From assembly GCA_002420005.1 (NCBI GenBank), contig DIHE01000005.1:1-64000 (forward strand): DNA of 64,000 nt, read 5' to 3'. This document shows positions 24,793 to 33,552 of the stretch, piece by piece (the stretch's first letter is position 1; every line of letters begins with the position of its first letter). The stretch is from Holophagales bacterium UBA5704 (GTDB lineage: Bacteria; Acidobacteriota; Thermoanaerobaculia; Multivoradales; UBA5704). A program made the position numbers and the translations under genes. The notes beneath the pieces were generated by a model that saw only the letters and a program-made list of their open reading frames with translations, was not told the DNA's origin and searched no databases.

Positions 24793-25106
24793 TCACCGCC
24801 TGCACCGGCAGTACGGGAGAGCCCGCGTCAGGCCCTCAGGCCGGCCGCGCCTCGGCTTGGCCGCCGGTGCCCCCGCGGCGGGCGGGGTGGCCCGCAGGGT
24901 CTGGGCCGTGGCGGTGACGTCGGCCCCGGCGATGGGGGTGCCTCCCCCATCCACAACCCGGCCGGTGAGCCGTACCGGCTCGGGCTCCAGAGCAATCTCG
25001 CCGAGGCGATGGGTGGCTCCCGCCAGGGTGCGGCTCTGGTAGCCCGGGCGGGCGAGATCGACCGCGGCCAGTGCACGGCTGAAGGTTGGAGATTGTCGGA
25101 GGCCAT
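24793..25106 (-). pseudogene. Fragment of a carboxypeptidase-regulatory-like-domain protein gene
   Basis: The minus strand encodes ALAAVDLARPGYQSRTLAG, LGEIALEPEPVRLTGRVVD and GGTPIAGADVTATAQT. This is the pattern of a carboxypeptidase regulatory-like (CarboxypepD_reg) domain, common in secreted acidobacterial proteins. No start codon, signal peptide or upstream domains are found, and upstream sequence to 25260 looks non-coding. It abuts repeat copy B 25 bp from its end. It is probably the truncated end of a former gene. Confidence 0.5.
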
Positions 25107-25301
25107 GGCCTTGTACCTCGCTCCGCGCCGAGGGCGCGATGCTCCTCGAGGCCACACGAGCAGGCTTCCCGGAGCCTGCGGACCATGACAGGCTCCTCGC
25201 AGGCCACTTTAGTGCGCCGCAGCGCCGCGGTTGTCCCGTTTTGGCGTCCGCGCGCACCCCTAGATGATGAGAGCCTGCTTTTTGTCGGCGCCTCTTCCTC
25301 C

Positions 25302-25308
25302 AGGAGGG
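25302..25308 (+). promoter_or_regulatory. Ribosome binding site deciding a TTG start
   Basis: AGGAGGG lies 3 nt before TTG 25312, while the upstream in-frame ATGs at 25264 and 25267 have no such site. The TTG start also gives a cleaner signal peptide. Confidence 0.7.
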
Positions 25309-25311
25309 ATC

Positions 25312-27867
25312 TTGACGACACGTGCTCCGGGCCGCTTTCTCGCCCGCCGCTTCCTTTTCTTCTGCCTCGGCGCTCTGGCGCTGCCGGGCACCATGCCGGG
25401 GGCTCTCGCGCAGGACGTTCCCCTCGTAGCCACCGAGCTCTACACGATCGAGCCTTGCCGGGCGGTGGACACCCGGGAGGAGCCGGCAAGTCCCCTGCTT
25501 CCGGGCCAGACTCGCCTCATGGAGGTGGCCGGCTGTGGCGTCCCGCTCTCTGCCTACTCCGTCGTCCTCAACATCACGGTGGTCGACGCCGTGGGCAGCG
25601 TCGTGCTCCAAGCCTTTCCGGGGGACCAGCTCGCAGGCGCGGCCCAGGTCGTCGCCGCCAACCCGGCGAACCCGACGCGGTCGGCCCTGGCGGTGGTGCC
25701 GCTCGCCACCGACGGCTCCGGCACCATCGGCATCACCGGAACCTTCACCGGCGGCTTCGCACAACAAGCCCATGTGGTGCTCGACGTCACCGGCTTTTTC
25801 GCAGTCGACACGCCCTCCACCCTGGAAGACCCGGGGGGCGACGACTTGTCCACCCTCGGTGAGATTCCCATGGAATACGAAGGCGACCCGTCCCTCCTGG
25901 ACTTCCCGGAGCACTATGCACCCGACGAGCTGGGCAAGGAGCCGGGCACAGGCTACAACCCCTCCTCTCTGGGGCTTGCCGCCATGGATTGCTCCTCCAC
26001 CACCGCCGCCACCAACTCGATCACCCCGATCGGCCTCTGGGGCAACTCCTCCCGATACCTTTCCTACGGCGGCGCGATCAAGCTGCTCGTCGGCGTCTCG
26101 GGTGACGCCGCCTGCCACTTCCTGCCAACCGCGGGAAACGGCCAGCAGCAGGACAAGTGCCACTTCGGCAACTACACGACCGTCCTGACCGACCTCAAGA
26201 ACGCCGGCTTCAACCATACCCAGGTCTGGGTGGCCCTTGGTGAAGAGGTGGACGCGGAGAACATCCCCTTCAAGAGAGAAGGAAACTATTGGCGGCTCGA
26301 CCAGCCCAACACCGACTACTTCAACCGCATCCGGGAGGTGGTGAGCAAGGCGAAAGAGCTCAACATGTACGTCGAGGTGGTCTTCTTCGCCCCTTTCGAG
26401 GGTCCCGAGGGCCAGTTCGTCAGGGGGCCGTGGTCGTGGAAAGGCAACAAGGCGAGAGCACCCGACGTGCCGAATGGCCCGCTGAAGCGGGTCGGCTTCA
26501 CCCAGCTGGAATTCTCCGTGGTCCGCGACACGCGCACCGTCGCGGGCAGCACCACCCCGACGACCGATGCCGCGAGGAACGAGCGCATGCGGGAGTTCCA
26601 GAAGAACGTGATCCAGTGGACCGTTGATGCGCTCTGGTGCTACGACAACGTGATCTGGCTGATTGCCAATGAGCCGGAGAATCGAGAGGTCAATCCTCTG
26701 TTTATCGCGGAATGGCACCGCAGCATGATCGACAAGCTGGTCAAGCTCGACGATCCGGCGGATGCGGTCTCTCTCCCGGATCACCCCACCCCCCGCCCGC
26801 CCCTCACCCGCGCCCACCTGATCGCCGTGCAACCTTTGTCTCAGAAGCTCGCGGACGAGCTGCTGGCCACCGAGCCCCGTTTCTCGATTCTCACCGGTCA
26901 CTATACCCAGGTCGAGAACAGCCCTAAGGTGACGTTCCCGAAGCCGCCTGGCTCCCCTGAGAAGATCGACCTCGGCGCGATCCAGATGGCCCGGCGCTAC
27001 GCCTCTCAGGCCAAGCCGGTGGGGTTCATCGAAGGCAAGATCTCGCCCTATTCCGGCATCCCCGAGGGTCCGCGCAGCCACGTCAATGGTGTCCTGGCAG
27101 GCGGGGGGCCGTACAGCGCGCGGGCGGAGGCGTGGGAGTTCTTCTTCTACCGGGGCGCCATCCTGGACCACTGGGGCTACCTGACCTCCGGCGGTAACAT
27201 CCATCCGACGGTGGCGGCCATCCGCCAGCAGCTCGCCGCGCTCAAGACGTTCATGAGCGGCCTGCCTCTGGCTCGGCTCAAGACATCGGCCATCGACACG
27301 ACCACCGGGCGCCCTCTCTGGATCGTCGGCGGGGACCTTGGGCCGTACCCAGACGAAGAAGAACCCTGGGACGCTGAGCGGAGCTCTCAGCGCTTCTTTG
27401 GGGCCTTACAGACCAACGAGAACGACGCGACGGGCCGCTGGTTCCTCCTCTACATGCATCACAGCACCAGGCGTTGTTACGCCCCGCCGAAGGCGGCCGA
27501 ACCGGACTTCACCGCCGCCGGCTGCGACGATGACGACAACCCAGGTACCGCCGCCGCCCCTCCCGGCAATTACATGGTGCTTGGCGGGTACGACGCCCGG
27601 CTCTGGACGACCCCGCAATCCAAACGGTACCGCGAGACTCTCCACGTGAATCTCGGGCCGAATCCGGGAACGTTCGACGTCCTCTGGATCAAGCCTGAGA
27701 ATCTCCAGGTCGTGAAGCAACAAGCCGTGGCCTGGAAGCAATCCAGTTGCAGCCTTCCCGGCTGTGTGGTCTGTAGCAACCCGACGACGGGAAACCCCTG
27801 TTCGATCGGCCTGAGCGCCACCGAAGGCTATGACTACGACATCGCTCTCAAGATCGTACAACGCTGA
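25312..27867 (+). CDS. Secreted glycoside-hydrolase-like protein with N-terminal PCR-DTR module
   Basis: An 851-aa protein from TTG 25312. Residues 1-36 form a signal peptide with an arginine-rich start. Residues about 45-165 form a module (LYTIEPCRAVDTR ... VVLDVTGFF) also found at the C-terminus of the metallopeptidase at 3715. From about 240 to 640 it looks like a clan GH-A-type TIM barrel: FNHTQVWVALGEEVDAENIP, WCYDNVIWLIANEPEN with a candidate acid/base Glu454 in the NEP motif, and a C-terminal beta region. I cannot assign a GH family; GH5-like or DUF4038-like are possible. A paralog lies at 52233. The gene immediately downstream (15-bp gap) encodes a secreted partner. Enzyme activity is inferred, not proven. 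Confidence 0.7.
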   Translation: MTTRAPGRFLARRFLFFCLGALALPGTMPGALAQDVPLVATELYTIEPCRAVDTREEPASPLLPGQTRLMEVAGCGVPLSAYSVVLNITVVDAVGSVVLQAFPGDQLAGAAQVVAANPANPTRSALAVVPLATDGSGTIGITGTFTGGFAQQAHVVLDVTGFFAVDTPSTLEDPGGDDLSTLGEIPMEYEGDPSLLDFPEHYAPDELGKEPGTGYNPSSLGLAAMDCSSTTAATNSITPIGLWGNSSRYLSYGGAIKLLVGVSGDAACHFLPTAGNGQQQDKCHFGNYTTVLTDLKNAGFNHTQVWVALGEEVDAENIPFKREGNYWRLDQPNTDYFNRIREVVSKAKELNMYVEVVFFAPFEGPEGQFVRGPWSWKGNKARAPDVPNGPLKRVGFTQLEFSVVRDTRTVAGSTTPTTDAARNERMREFQKNVIQWTVDALWCYDNVIWLIANEPENREVNPLFIAEWHRSMIDKLVKLDDPADAVSLPDHPTPRPPLTRAHLIAVQPLSQKLADELLATEPRFSILTGHYTQVENSPKVTFPKPPGSPEKIDLGAIQMARRYASQAKPVGFIEGKISPYSGIPEGPRSHVNGVLAGGGPYSARAEAWEFFFYRGAILDHWGYLTSGGNIHPTVAAIRQQLAALKTFMSGLPLARLKTSAIDTTTGRPLWIVGGDLGPYPDEEEPWDAERSSQRFFGALQTNENDATGRWFLLYMHHSTRRCYAPPKAAEPDFTAAGCDDDDNPGTAAAPPGNYMVLGGYDARLWTTPQSKRYRETLHVNLGPNPGTFDVLWIKPENLQVVKQQAVAWKQSSCSLPGCVVCSNPTTGNPCSIGLSATEGYDYDIALKIVQR

Positions 27868-27882
27868 ACCGAGGTGCACATC

Positions 27883-28959
27883 ATGACGACCCGGCAGACA
27901 CTCCTGCTGATTCTGCTCCTTCCCCTGCTCGGTGCTCCCGCGGCGGCGCAGCCGTTCGGCAGACCCCTGACCCTGGCCCAGGTCGAGTGCGAAGAGCGCC
28001 AGCTCGAGCGCCTGCAGCACCGAATGATGGCCAGCCCGCGGAGAGGTTCCGTCTTTCTCTGGCGCGCCGCGGCTGCCGGCGGTGCCTACCGCGGCCTCGT
28101 GTCGACGAATGACCTGGGGCGCGGCGGCCAAGGTCGAGCTCGCGAGGAATCCCAGCTCGCCTTCGATCTCCTCTTCAAACCGGCCGAGAATTTCCTGGAT
28201 CCCCGGCGGCAACCCTTGCCCCAGGCGACGTTTGTGCGCCGGGACGGTGAATCGAACCTGAACAGCACGCGCGACCCGTGGATCTGGGCTCGCATCGACC
28301 TCGCTGCGGTGGTGGAGGACCCGACGCGGCCCACGCAGCCGCTGACGATCACAAACCAGCGCAACGATGGCTATGCCCACGACGACGGCGCGGCGCGCGG
28401 CTTCGCGGCAGATGACTTTTTCAGTGCCTGCCATGGCGACGTCAGCGACTTCGACCTGCGCATCTTTCCCATCCTGGCGCGCACCGTCAGGCCCTCTCCA
28501 TGCCTGCTGGAGCCTCTGCCGCATTGCGGCGGTACCCGCTTCCGGGTGGTTTTCTTCCGCGGTACCGAGCCACTCACGTACCGCATGAACATCTACGAAT
28601 ACCTGGTATCCTGCTACGATGACGGGCACTGCGAGTACGGGGAGGCCCGTACGGCTTTTGTCTTGAAGATCCAGGTGGATGACCGGGGGCGGCTGACCGG
28701 AGGCGACATCCAGGTGCTGCCACTATGCACCGACGCCTCCACGCAGGTCGGCTGCTCCACCTCGGGCAGCCCGAATTATGCCGTCTACGTCCTGCCCCCC
28801 CTGCGCCCCGGTATCGACCACCAAGGCGAAGCGGAATTCGAGCGCGCCGGCCACTTGAACCTAGAGCACGAAGGAAGCCCCTACACCGTGGGTTACGACA
28901 CCGTCAACTGGGCCGACCTGCTGCGCGATACGGCCTGGAATGGAGGGCTGGTGCCGTAG
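27883..28959 (+). CDS. Secreted FGRPLT-family protein, partner of the hydrolase-like gene
   Basis: A 358-aa protein of unknown family. ATG 27883 follows GAGG; a GTG at 27874 is a weaker alternative. Signal peptide about 1-23 ends AAAQP. The mature N-terminus is FGRPLTLAQVECEERQLERL, and later segments include FFRGTEPLTYRMN, RLTGGDIQVLP and the terminal NWADLLRDTAWNGGLVP. All of these recur in the paralog at 54423. Several cysteines fit an exported location. It is downstream of, and presumably co-transcribed with, the hydrolase-like gene in both loci. No catalytic motif is visible. Its 3' end nearly touches the convergent propeller gene. Confidence 0.75.
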   Translation: MTTRQTLLLILLLPLLGAPAAAQPFGRPLTLAQVECEERQLERLQHRMMASPRRGSVFLWRAAAAGGAYRGLVSTNDLGRGGQGRAREESQLAFDLLFKPAENFLDPRRQPLPQATFVRRDGESNLNSTRDPWIWARIDLAAVVEDPTRPTQPLTITNQRNDGYAHDDGAARGFAADDFFSACHGDVSDFDLRIFPILARTVRPSPCLLEPLPHCGGTRFRVVFFRGTEPLTYRMNIYEYLVSCYDDGHCEYGEARTAFVLKIQVDDRGRLTGGDIQVLPLCTDASTQVGCSTSGSPNYAVYVLPPLRPGIDHQGEAEFERAGHLNLEHEGSPYTVGYDTVNWADLLRDTAWNGGLVP

Positions 28960-28962
28960 GGC

Positions 28963-30984
28963 CTATTCTCCGAGGTCGATGCGAAAGACACCGCCGGCCG
29001 TCCCCGCATAGAGGACGGCCGGATCATTTGGATCGATGGCGAGCAGGCCCCGGTACTGGTGCTTCGGCAGGCCGTTGTTCAGGGGAAACCACCTCTTCCA
29101 TTGCGCGCTCCACCGGTAGACGCCGTGGTCCCTGGTTCCGGCGTAGAGCTTTGTGGAGTCCGTGGGATCGATGAGCACCGTGACAACCTGGGCTGTTTCC
29201 AGGCCGCGGTTCATGGCACGAAACGTCGCGCCTCCATCTTCGCTGACGTAGACACCTTCTCCGACAGTGCCGACGTAAAGGCGTTTCGGATCGCCGGGGT
29301 CGATCACCAGGGCGTTGCGCAGGGACCACCACCTTCCCTTGGGGCACAGCTTCCGCGCGGGGAGACCGCGGCCCACTCTCTGCCAGGTCGTGGCACGGTC
29401 GTGGCTCTGGTACAGCCTCTTGCAGGTGAGACCGTAAAAGGCGCCGTCTTCGCCGGGTGCGATGGTCAACGCCTGGAGCCCGTGAAGCGGCGTCAGATCC
29501 GTTTCCGTGGCAAATCCGTCGTCACTGCGCACCAGGAAGTCACCGGGCCCTTGGTAGTGGAAAAAATAGCCACCACCCACGTAGAGGACGTCGGGATTCT
29601 GCGGATCGAGAGCGAACGCAGTCATCCAGGAGGATGAATGAGACCCTGGGGCGTATGAATAGGACACAGGAAGCTCGCGCCACCTGCGCCCGCCTGTGGT
29701 GCTGCGAAAGAGCCCAGAGGACGTGTAGGAGTGCCCGCTTTCTCCAAAACCATAGAGGCTCCAGGGGTGGCGCGGATCGATGGCTTCGATCTCCCAGGGC
29801 TGTTCCCAAGAAACTTCGGAGTAGACACGCAACCAGGTCCTGCCCTGGTCCGTGCTTCGAAAGAATCCACTGTCGGCCTTGGCCACAAGGAACGTCGGCA
29901 CGGCCGGACCCGTAGCAAGAGAGGCGACCTCGTTGGCTGCCAACCCCTCATCCGATGCCGCCCAGGTGACGCCATGGTCGGCCGACGCCCAGAGACCTCC
30001 AGGGCCGGCCGCGAGAAGCGTCCCGGGCTTGCCAGGAAAGGCCACCATCCGATAGATCGAGGCATTTGGCACCGGGTTTTCCCAGTCGAACGGGGACCAG
30101 GTTTCACCGAAGTCGCTGCTACGCAGGACACCCCCGTGCTCCAGCCCGGCGAGCAACGTACCGTCAGGCAAGGCAACAAGGTCGAGAAGGTTCGGCGGCG
30201 GTGTCAGCTTGACCCAGGTGGCCCCACCGTCCCGGCTTCTAAAAAGGGGGCCGTAGTCAAAGAAGTAGTCCTGGCCGAAGTACCAGACATACAGAGTTCC
30301 CGGCCGCGCCGGGTCGAAGGCGAAGTGAGGATAATGGGTCACCAGGTGGTTGTCCTCCAACACAACCCCGCCCAGCCCCACCCAGGTCGCCCCCAGGTCG
30401 CCGCTTTTCCTGACCATCCCGTCCCAGGTCATCGCGAACAGACTGCCCGTGCCCGGCTCGACGGCGAGGCCGAGAGCGGGGCCATGGTCAAGGGCCTGCC
30501 AGTGATCGCCGTCGTCCAGGGAGGAGAACAACAGCCCACCGGAGGTCACAGCGAAGAGGACGGGTCGCGGGCCGCCGGAAGCGACGATCGCTTTGACCGA
30601 CTGTTCGGGAAGGTCGGCGTCGATCCGGCTCCAGGTGATGCCGCCGTCGCGCGTACGGTACACGGTGGCCAGAGACGCCAAGCCATAGACGATTTGCGGG
30701 TCGGTTGGATGGACCGTCAACTGGAGAGTGTGCGGCGGGAGCAGGCCCCGGCGGTGCCACGTGGCGCCGGCATCAGTGCTCCGAAACATCTCGCCGGTGG
30801 AATAGCTGGCCGCCGCGTACAGGGTCTGCGGTGCCGAAGGTGCCTGGGCCAACGCCACGATCCAGCCGCCAAACAGATTGGTGCGGACCCACCGCGGGGT
30901 GGCCGCCGCCACCGGCGCCGCGAGGACGAGGAGGACGGGCAAGACCAGGAGAAGAAGGGGGCGCCGGCGAAGCAGTTCCGTCAT
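28963..30984 (-). CDS. Secreted BNR/sortilin-like beta-propeller protein (paralog 1)
   Basis: A 673-aa exported protein. ATG 30984 opens a signal peptide (LLLLVLPVLLVLAAPVAAA) and lies 6 nt after TATCTT on the minus strand; a longer frame from 31044 would overlap the neighbour. More than ten Asp-box repeats occur, such as RSTDAGATW, RTRDGGITW and RSRDGGATW, spread across the whole length as in VPS10/sortilin and xyloglucanase-type double propellers. It begins RWVRTNLFGGWIVALAQAPSAPQTLYAAA, a pattern shared with the propellers at 48108, 50117 and 59840. No catalytic residues of GH74 could be verified. It may bind glycans or proteins outside the cell. Confidence 0.82.
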   Translation of the reverse strand: MTELLRRRPLLLLVLPVLLVLAAPVAAATPRWVRTNLFGGWIVALAQAPSAPQTLYAAASYSTGEMFRSTDAGATWHRRGLLPPHTLQLTVHPTDPQIVYGLASLATVYRTRDGGITWSRIDADLPEQSVKAIVASGGPRPVLFAVTSGGLLFSSLDDGDHWQALDHGPALGLAVEPGTGSLFAMTWDGMVRKSGDLGATWVGLGGVVLEDNHLVTHYPHFAFDPARPGTLYVWYFGQDYFFDYGPLFRSRDGGATWVKLTPPPNLLDLVALPDGTLLAGLEHGGVLRSSDFGETWSPFDWENPVPNASIYRMVAFPGKPGTLLAAGPGGLWASADHGVTWAASDEGLAANEVASLATGPAVPTFLVAKADSGFFRSTDQGRTWLRVYSEVSWEQPWEIEAIDPRHPWSLYGFGESGHSYTSSGLFRSTTGGRRWRELPVSYSYAPGSHSSSWMTAFALDPQNPDVLYVGGGYFFHYQGPGDFLVRSDDGFATETDLTPLHGLQALTIAPGEDGAFYGLTCKRLYQSHDRATTWQRVGRGLPARKLCPKGRWWSLRNALVIDPGDPKRLYVGTVGEGVYVSEDGGATFRAMNRGLETAQVVTVLIDPTDSTKLYAGTRDHGVYRWSAQWKRWFPLNNGLPKHQYRGLLAIDPNDPAVLYAGTAGGVFRIDLGE

Positions 30985-30990
30985 GCCCGG

Positions 30991-30996
30991 AAGATA
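30991..30996 (-). promoter_or_regulatory. Leaderless-type -10 (TATCTT, minus strand)
   Basis: TATCTT on the minus strand ends 6 nt before ATG 30984. It gives the propeller gene its own start within 50 bp of the end of the regulator gene. Confidence 0.4.
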
Positions 30997-31033
30997 CCTC
31001 AGATCACGGGGAAGAGTAACCTCCCCTCCCCCC

Positions 31034-32596
31034 TTACAACCCATAGAGCCGCTTGCGCTTCAGCACGGTCGTCCGCGACATGCCGAGGATGCGGCTCGCT
31101 TCGCTCACGTTGCCGCCGGTCGCCTGCAAGGCGTCCCGGACCTGCTGTTCGTTGAAGGCCTCGCGCACCGCCCGCAGGCTGGTGGGCGCGCTTGGAATCG
31201 CGGGAAGCGGCGGCGGCAGAGGGGGCGGCGGGGCGGAGGCCTCGGCGATCCGGGCGACGGCGGCTTCGAGCCGGGGGAGCGCGAAAGGCCCCCCTTTCGA
31301 GCCGCTCCAGTGGCGGACGAGATATTGCCGCGCCTGCACCAGCTCCTCCTCGCTGAGCTGGCGCACGCGCACCGTCGCGAGCAGCTCCTCCCAGGCCCGC
31401 CGGATCAGCGGATTGCACGCCTCCCCCGCCTCCGAGGTCACCGCAATGGCCTCCTCGCACAACGCCGCCGCCTTGCGCAGCGCTCCCCGGCGGCACAGGC
31501 ACTCGAACAAGGTGAGCAAGGTGGTGAAAACCTCCTTGTACTGCTCCTGGTCGAGGTAGGCTTTGATGTTGCCGCGGAGGAGGTTCTCGGCCTCCCTGGG
31601 ATGGCCGGTCGCATCCAGAACGATGGCCTGGAAGTACAAGCCGCGCAAACGTAGCTCCGTGTCCTTCGGCCTGTACAGGCGCTTGGCCTCCGCGAGCGGC
31701 GAGAGCGCTTCTCTGGGGCGGCCGAGCAGCACCAGACTCTCGACCTGAATGAATTTTGCCAGCACCTTGAGCCGCACCTCGTGCGGGCTCAGCCGGTCGA
31801 GGGCGAAACCGGCCCGTTCGAGCGCCTCCGCCGGCCGCACCGCCGCGAGAAGGCAGTTCGCTTCCTGAACCACCGCATGGGAGACGCCGTGATCATCCTC
31901 CAACTCGCGATAGATCTCCACCGAACGGCGGACCAGGTTCAGAGCTTTGTCCATCTCGCCGATGTCCATGCAGAGAGACGAGTGGATCGAAAGAAGCCCT
32001 GCTTCCAGGGCCGGGTCTCTCGTTCCGAGCGCGAGGTACTGCCGAGCCTCGTCGATCGCCGCCACAGAACCCAGCCAGTCTGCCGCGAGGCGCCGGCAAT
32101 TCGCCATGACGGTCATCGCCTCTCCCCGCAAATCATTTTTGAGTTCCGGTGCGTAGCGTGGCTCTGGGAGGAGATCGGCCAACGTCCAGGCGACCCGGGC
32201 CGTCGCCTCACCCGCGAAAGGATCGGTCAGAGCAAGGTCCCTCGCCTCGGCAAGGCACGCCTCGAAGACGGCCAGACTCTGAAGCGCCGCGGTCGATCGG
32301 ATCTTCTTGACCTGCTTCACCGGGGTGAGGCTGCGGAGGTCCGCCCACCAGCTCTCCGCCCGGAGTGCCTCCAGAAGCCGGCCCGGCCCAGCCTGGACGA
32401 CGACCTGCAGAGCGCTGCGGACTCCCGCGGTGGAAACCGGCAGACTTGCCGCCCCCGCTTCCGCGAGGCAACCTGCCGCGGTGTTCCGGCAGCGGCGGCA
32501 CTGCACCAGATGGTCGACCGCGCGGTCCAGCACGTGCGGGTCGGCCGGGCCGCTCAGCAGGCGAGTCAATGCTTCCCGCGTGTAGTGCCGTGGCAT
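31034..32596 (-). CDS. Zinc-ribbon/TPR/Fis-type HTH transcriptional regulator
   Basis: A 520-aa cytoplasmic protein with GGGAGGG before ATG 32596 and TAGAAT further upstream. Residues about 20-45 (VDHLVQCRRCRNTAAGC) resemble the H-x3-CxxC core of anti-sigma zinc-finger domains. Residues about 80-420 are helical repeats of TPR type (EARQYLALGTRDPALEAGLL, EMDKALNLVRRSVEIYRELE). A low-complexity PPPPLPPPLPAIP linker precedes a Fis/NtrC-type HTH (about 478-520: VRDALQATGGNVSEASRILG). TPR regulators of the RRNPP kind sense peptides; this protein lies 75 bp from a gene for a small secreted repeat peptide, so peptide sensing is possible but unproven. The propeller gene downstream may be a target. 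Confidence 0.78.
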   Translation of the reverse strand: MPRHYTREALTRLLSGPADPHVLDRAVDHLVQCRRCRNTAAGCLAEAGAASLPVSTAGVRSALQVVVQAGPGRLLEALRAESWWADLRSLTPVKQVKKIRSTAALQSLAVFEACLAEARDLALTDPFAGEATARVAWTLADLLPEPRYAPELKNDLRGEAMTVMANCRRLAADWLGSVAAIDEARQYLALGTRDPALEAGLLSIHSSLCMDIGEMDKALNLVRRSVEIYRELEDDHGVSHAVVQEANCLLAAVRPAEALERAGFALDRLSPHEVRLKVLAKFIQVESLVLLGRPREALSPLAEAKRLYRPKDTELRLRGLYFQAIVLDATGHPREAENLLRGNIKAYLDQEQYKEVFTTLLTLFECLCRRGALRKAAALCEEAIAVTSEAGEACNPLIRRAWEELLATVRVRQLSEEELVQARQYLVRHWSGSKGGPFALPRLEAAVARIAEASAPPPPLPPPLPAIPSAPTSLRAVREAFNEQQVRDALQATGGNVSEASRILGMSRTTVLKRKRLYGL

Positions 32597-32671
32597 CGTG
32601 CCCTCCCAATCAAGAGTCCGCTCATTCTACAGGAAGGGGGCCGAAGCCCCCCGAGAAGGAAGAGGGCTGCG

Positions 32672-32875
32672 TCAGCCGTTGGGGTCGAAATGACCGCCGG
32701 CATCCACGGTGGCGCCGTTAGGGTCGTAGCCGCCGTGGTGGTCCACCGTGGCGCCGTTGGGGTCGGCATGGCCGCCGGCCGCCTGGATGGCGGCGAGCAG
32801 ATCGCCGAGGGCGGTGAAATGGGGCGCTGCTCCGCTCAGGGCGAGCGCGAGCGCCAGAAGGGTGATGCGAACCAT
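32672..32875 (-). CDS. Small secreted peptide with DPNG repeats
   Basis: A 67-aa product with AAGGA before ATG 32875. Residues 1-17 form a hydrophobic signal peptide (MVRITLLALALALSGAA). Residues about 35-67 contain three copies of a unit built on GGH/Y-(A/F)DPNG, two separated by ATVDHHGGY and ATVDAGGHF, ending exactly in DPNG. Codon use is strongly GC3, as in neighbours. It may be a peptide signal, a metal-binding or calcium-binding peptide (His- and Asp-rich), or a short surface protein. It precedes the TPR regulator on the same strand. Confidence 0.65.
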   Translation of the reverse strand: MVRITLLALALALSGAAPHFTALGDLLAAIQAAGGHADPNGATVDHHGGYDPNGATVDAGGHFDPNG

Positions 32876-33014
32876 CGGGAAGGTCCTTTCCGGGGGCCGG
32901 TGGACCTGACCTCGATTGGTCAGTGACCAGAAAGTGCAGACCCCCGGACCAGTCTGGTCCGCCGTCAGACTCCCGGCAAGCGAAGCAGGTCACTCTCGCA
33001 GAAGGAGCTTGCTG

Positions 33015-33533
33015 ATGGGGATTCTGGAGATTCCGGTGCTGGAGACGGAGCGCCTGCTCTTGCGTCCGCTGCGCACCAGCGATTTCGACGACTACGCCGC
33101 CCTCCACGCCGATCCCGATGTGATGCGGTGGATCTGGGATGGATCGACGCAGAACCGCGAGGTGGCCTGGCGCCATTTCACGTTCGTGATCGGCCACTGG
33201 CACGTGCGCGGCGTCGGCGTCTGGGCGGTGGAGCGCAAAGCGGACGGCGCCTTCCTGGGCAGGATCGGATTTTTCGAGCCCGAAGGGTGGCCGGGGCTCG
33301 AGCTCACCTGGTTTCTCGTTCGATCCGCCTGGCGGCAAGGCTACGCGACCGAAGGTGCCCGGGCCGCCCTGGAACACGCTTTCACCGTCTGGCGACGGGA
33401 CCACGTGATCAGCCTCATTCAGCCCGCCAACGAGGCATCGATCCGCGTCGCCGTGCGACTGGGTGAGACCCTGGAGCGAAGGGTCGTGCGGGAACGGCGA
33501 GAGTATCTCCTGTTCGGGATCCGCCGCTGTTGA
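33015..33533 (+). CDS. GNAT family N-acetyltransferase (RimJ/RimL-like)
   Basis: A 172-aa GNAT protein with AAGGAG before ATG 33015. LETERLLLRPLRTSDFDDYAA is the RimJ/RimL-type opening, and VRSAWRQGYATEGARAAL is the acetyl-CoA-binding motif (R/Q-x-x-G-x-A/G). It acetylates an amine of a protein N-terminus or small molecule; the acceptor is unknown. The minisatellite begins right after its stop. Confidence 0.9.
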   Translation: MGILEIPVLETERLLLRPLRTSDFDDYAALHADPDVMRWIWDGSTQNREVAWRHFTFVIGHWHVRGVGVWAVERKADGAFLGRIGFFEPEGWPGLELTWFLVRSAWRQGYATEGARAALEHAFTVWRRDHVISLIQPANEASIRVAVRLGETLERRVVRERREYLLFGIRRC

Positions 33534-33552
33534 GGCGCGGGAAGGGGCGAGC

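Noticed and set aside
24492..24917. Protein-coding frame inside repeat copy B (and the matching one in copy A)
   Set aside because: Substitutions between the two copies in this frame are mostly amino-acid changing, while the terminator stem shows a compensatory change. That favours RNA or DNA function over a protein.
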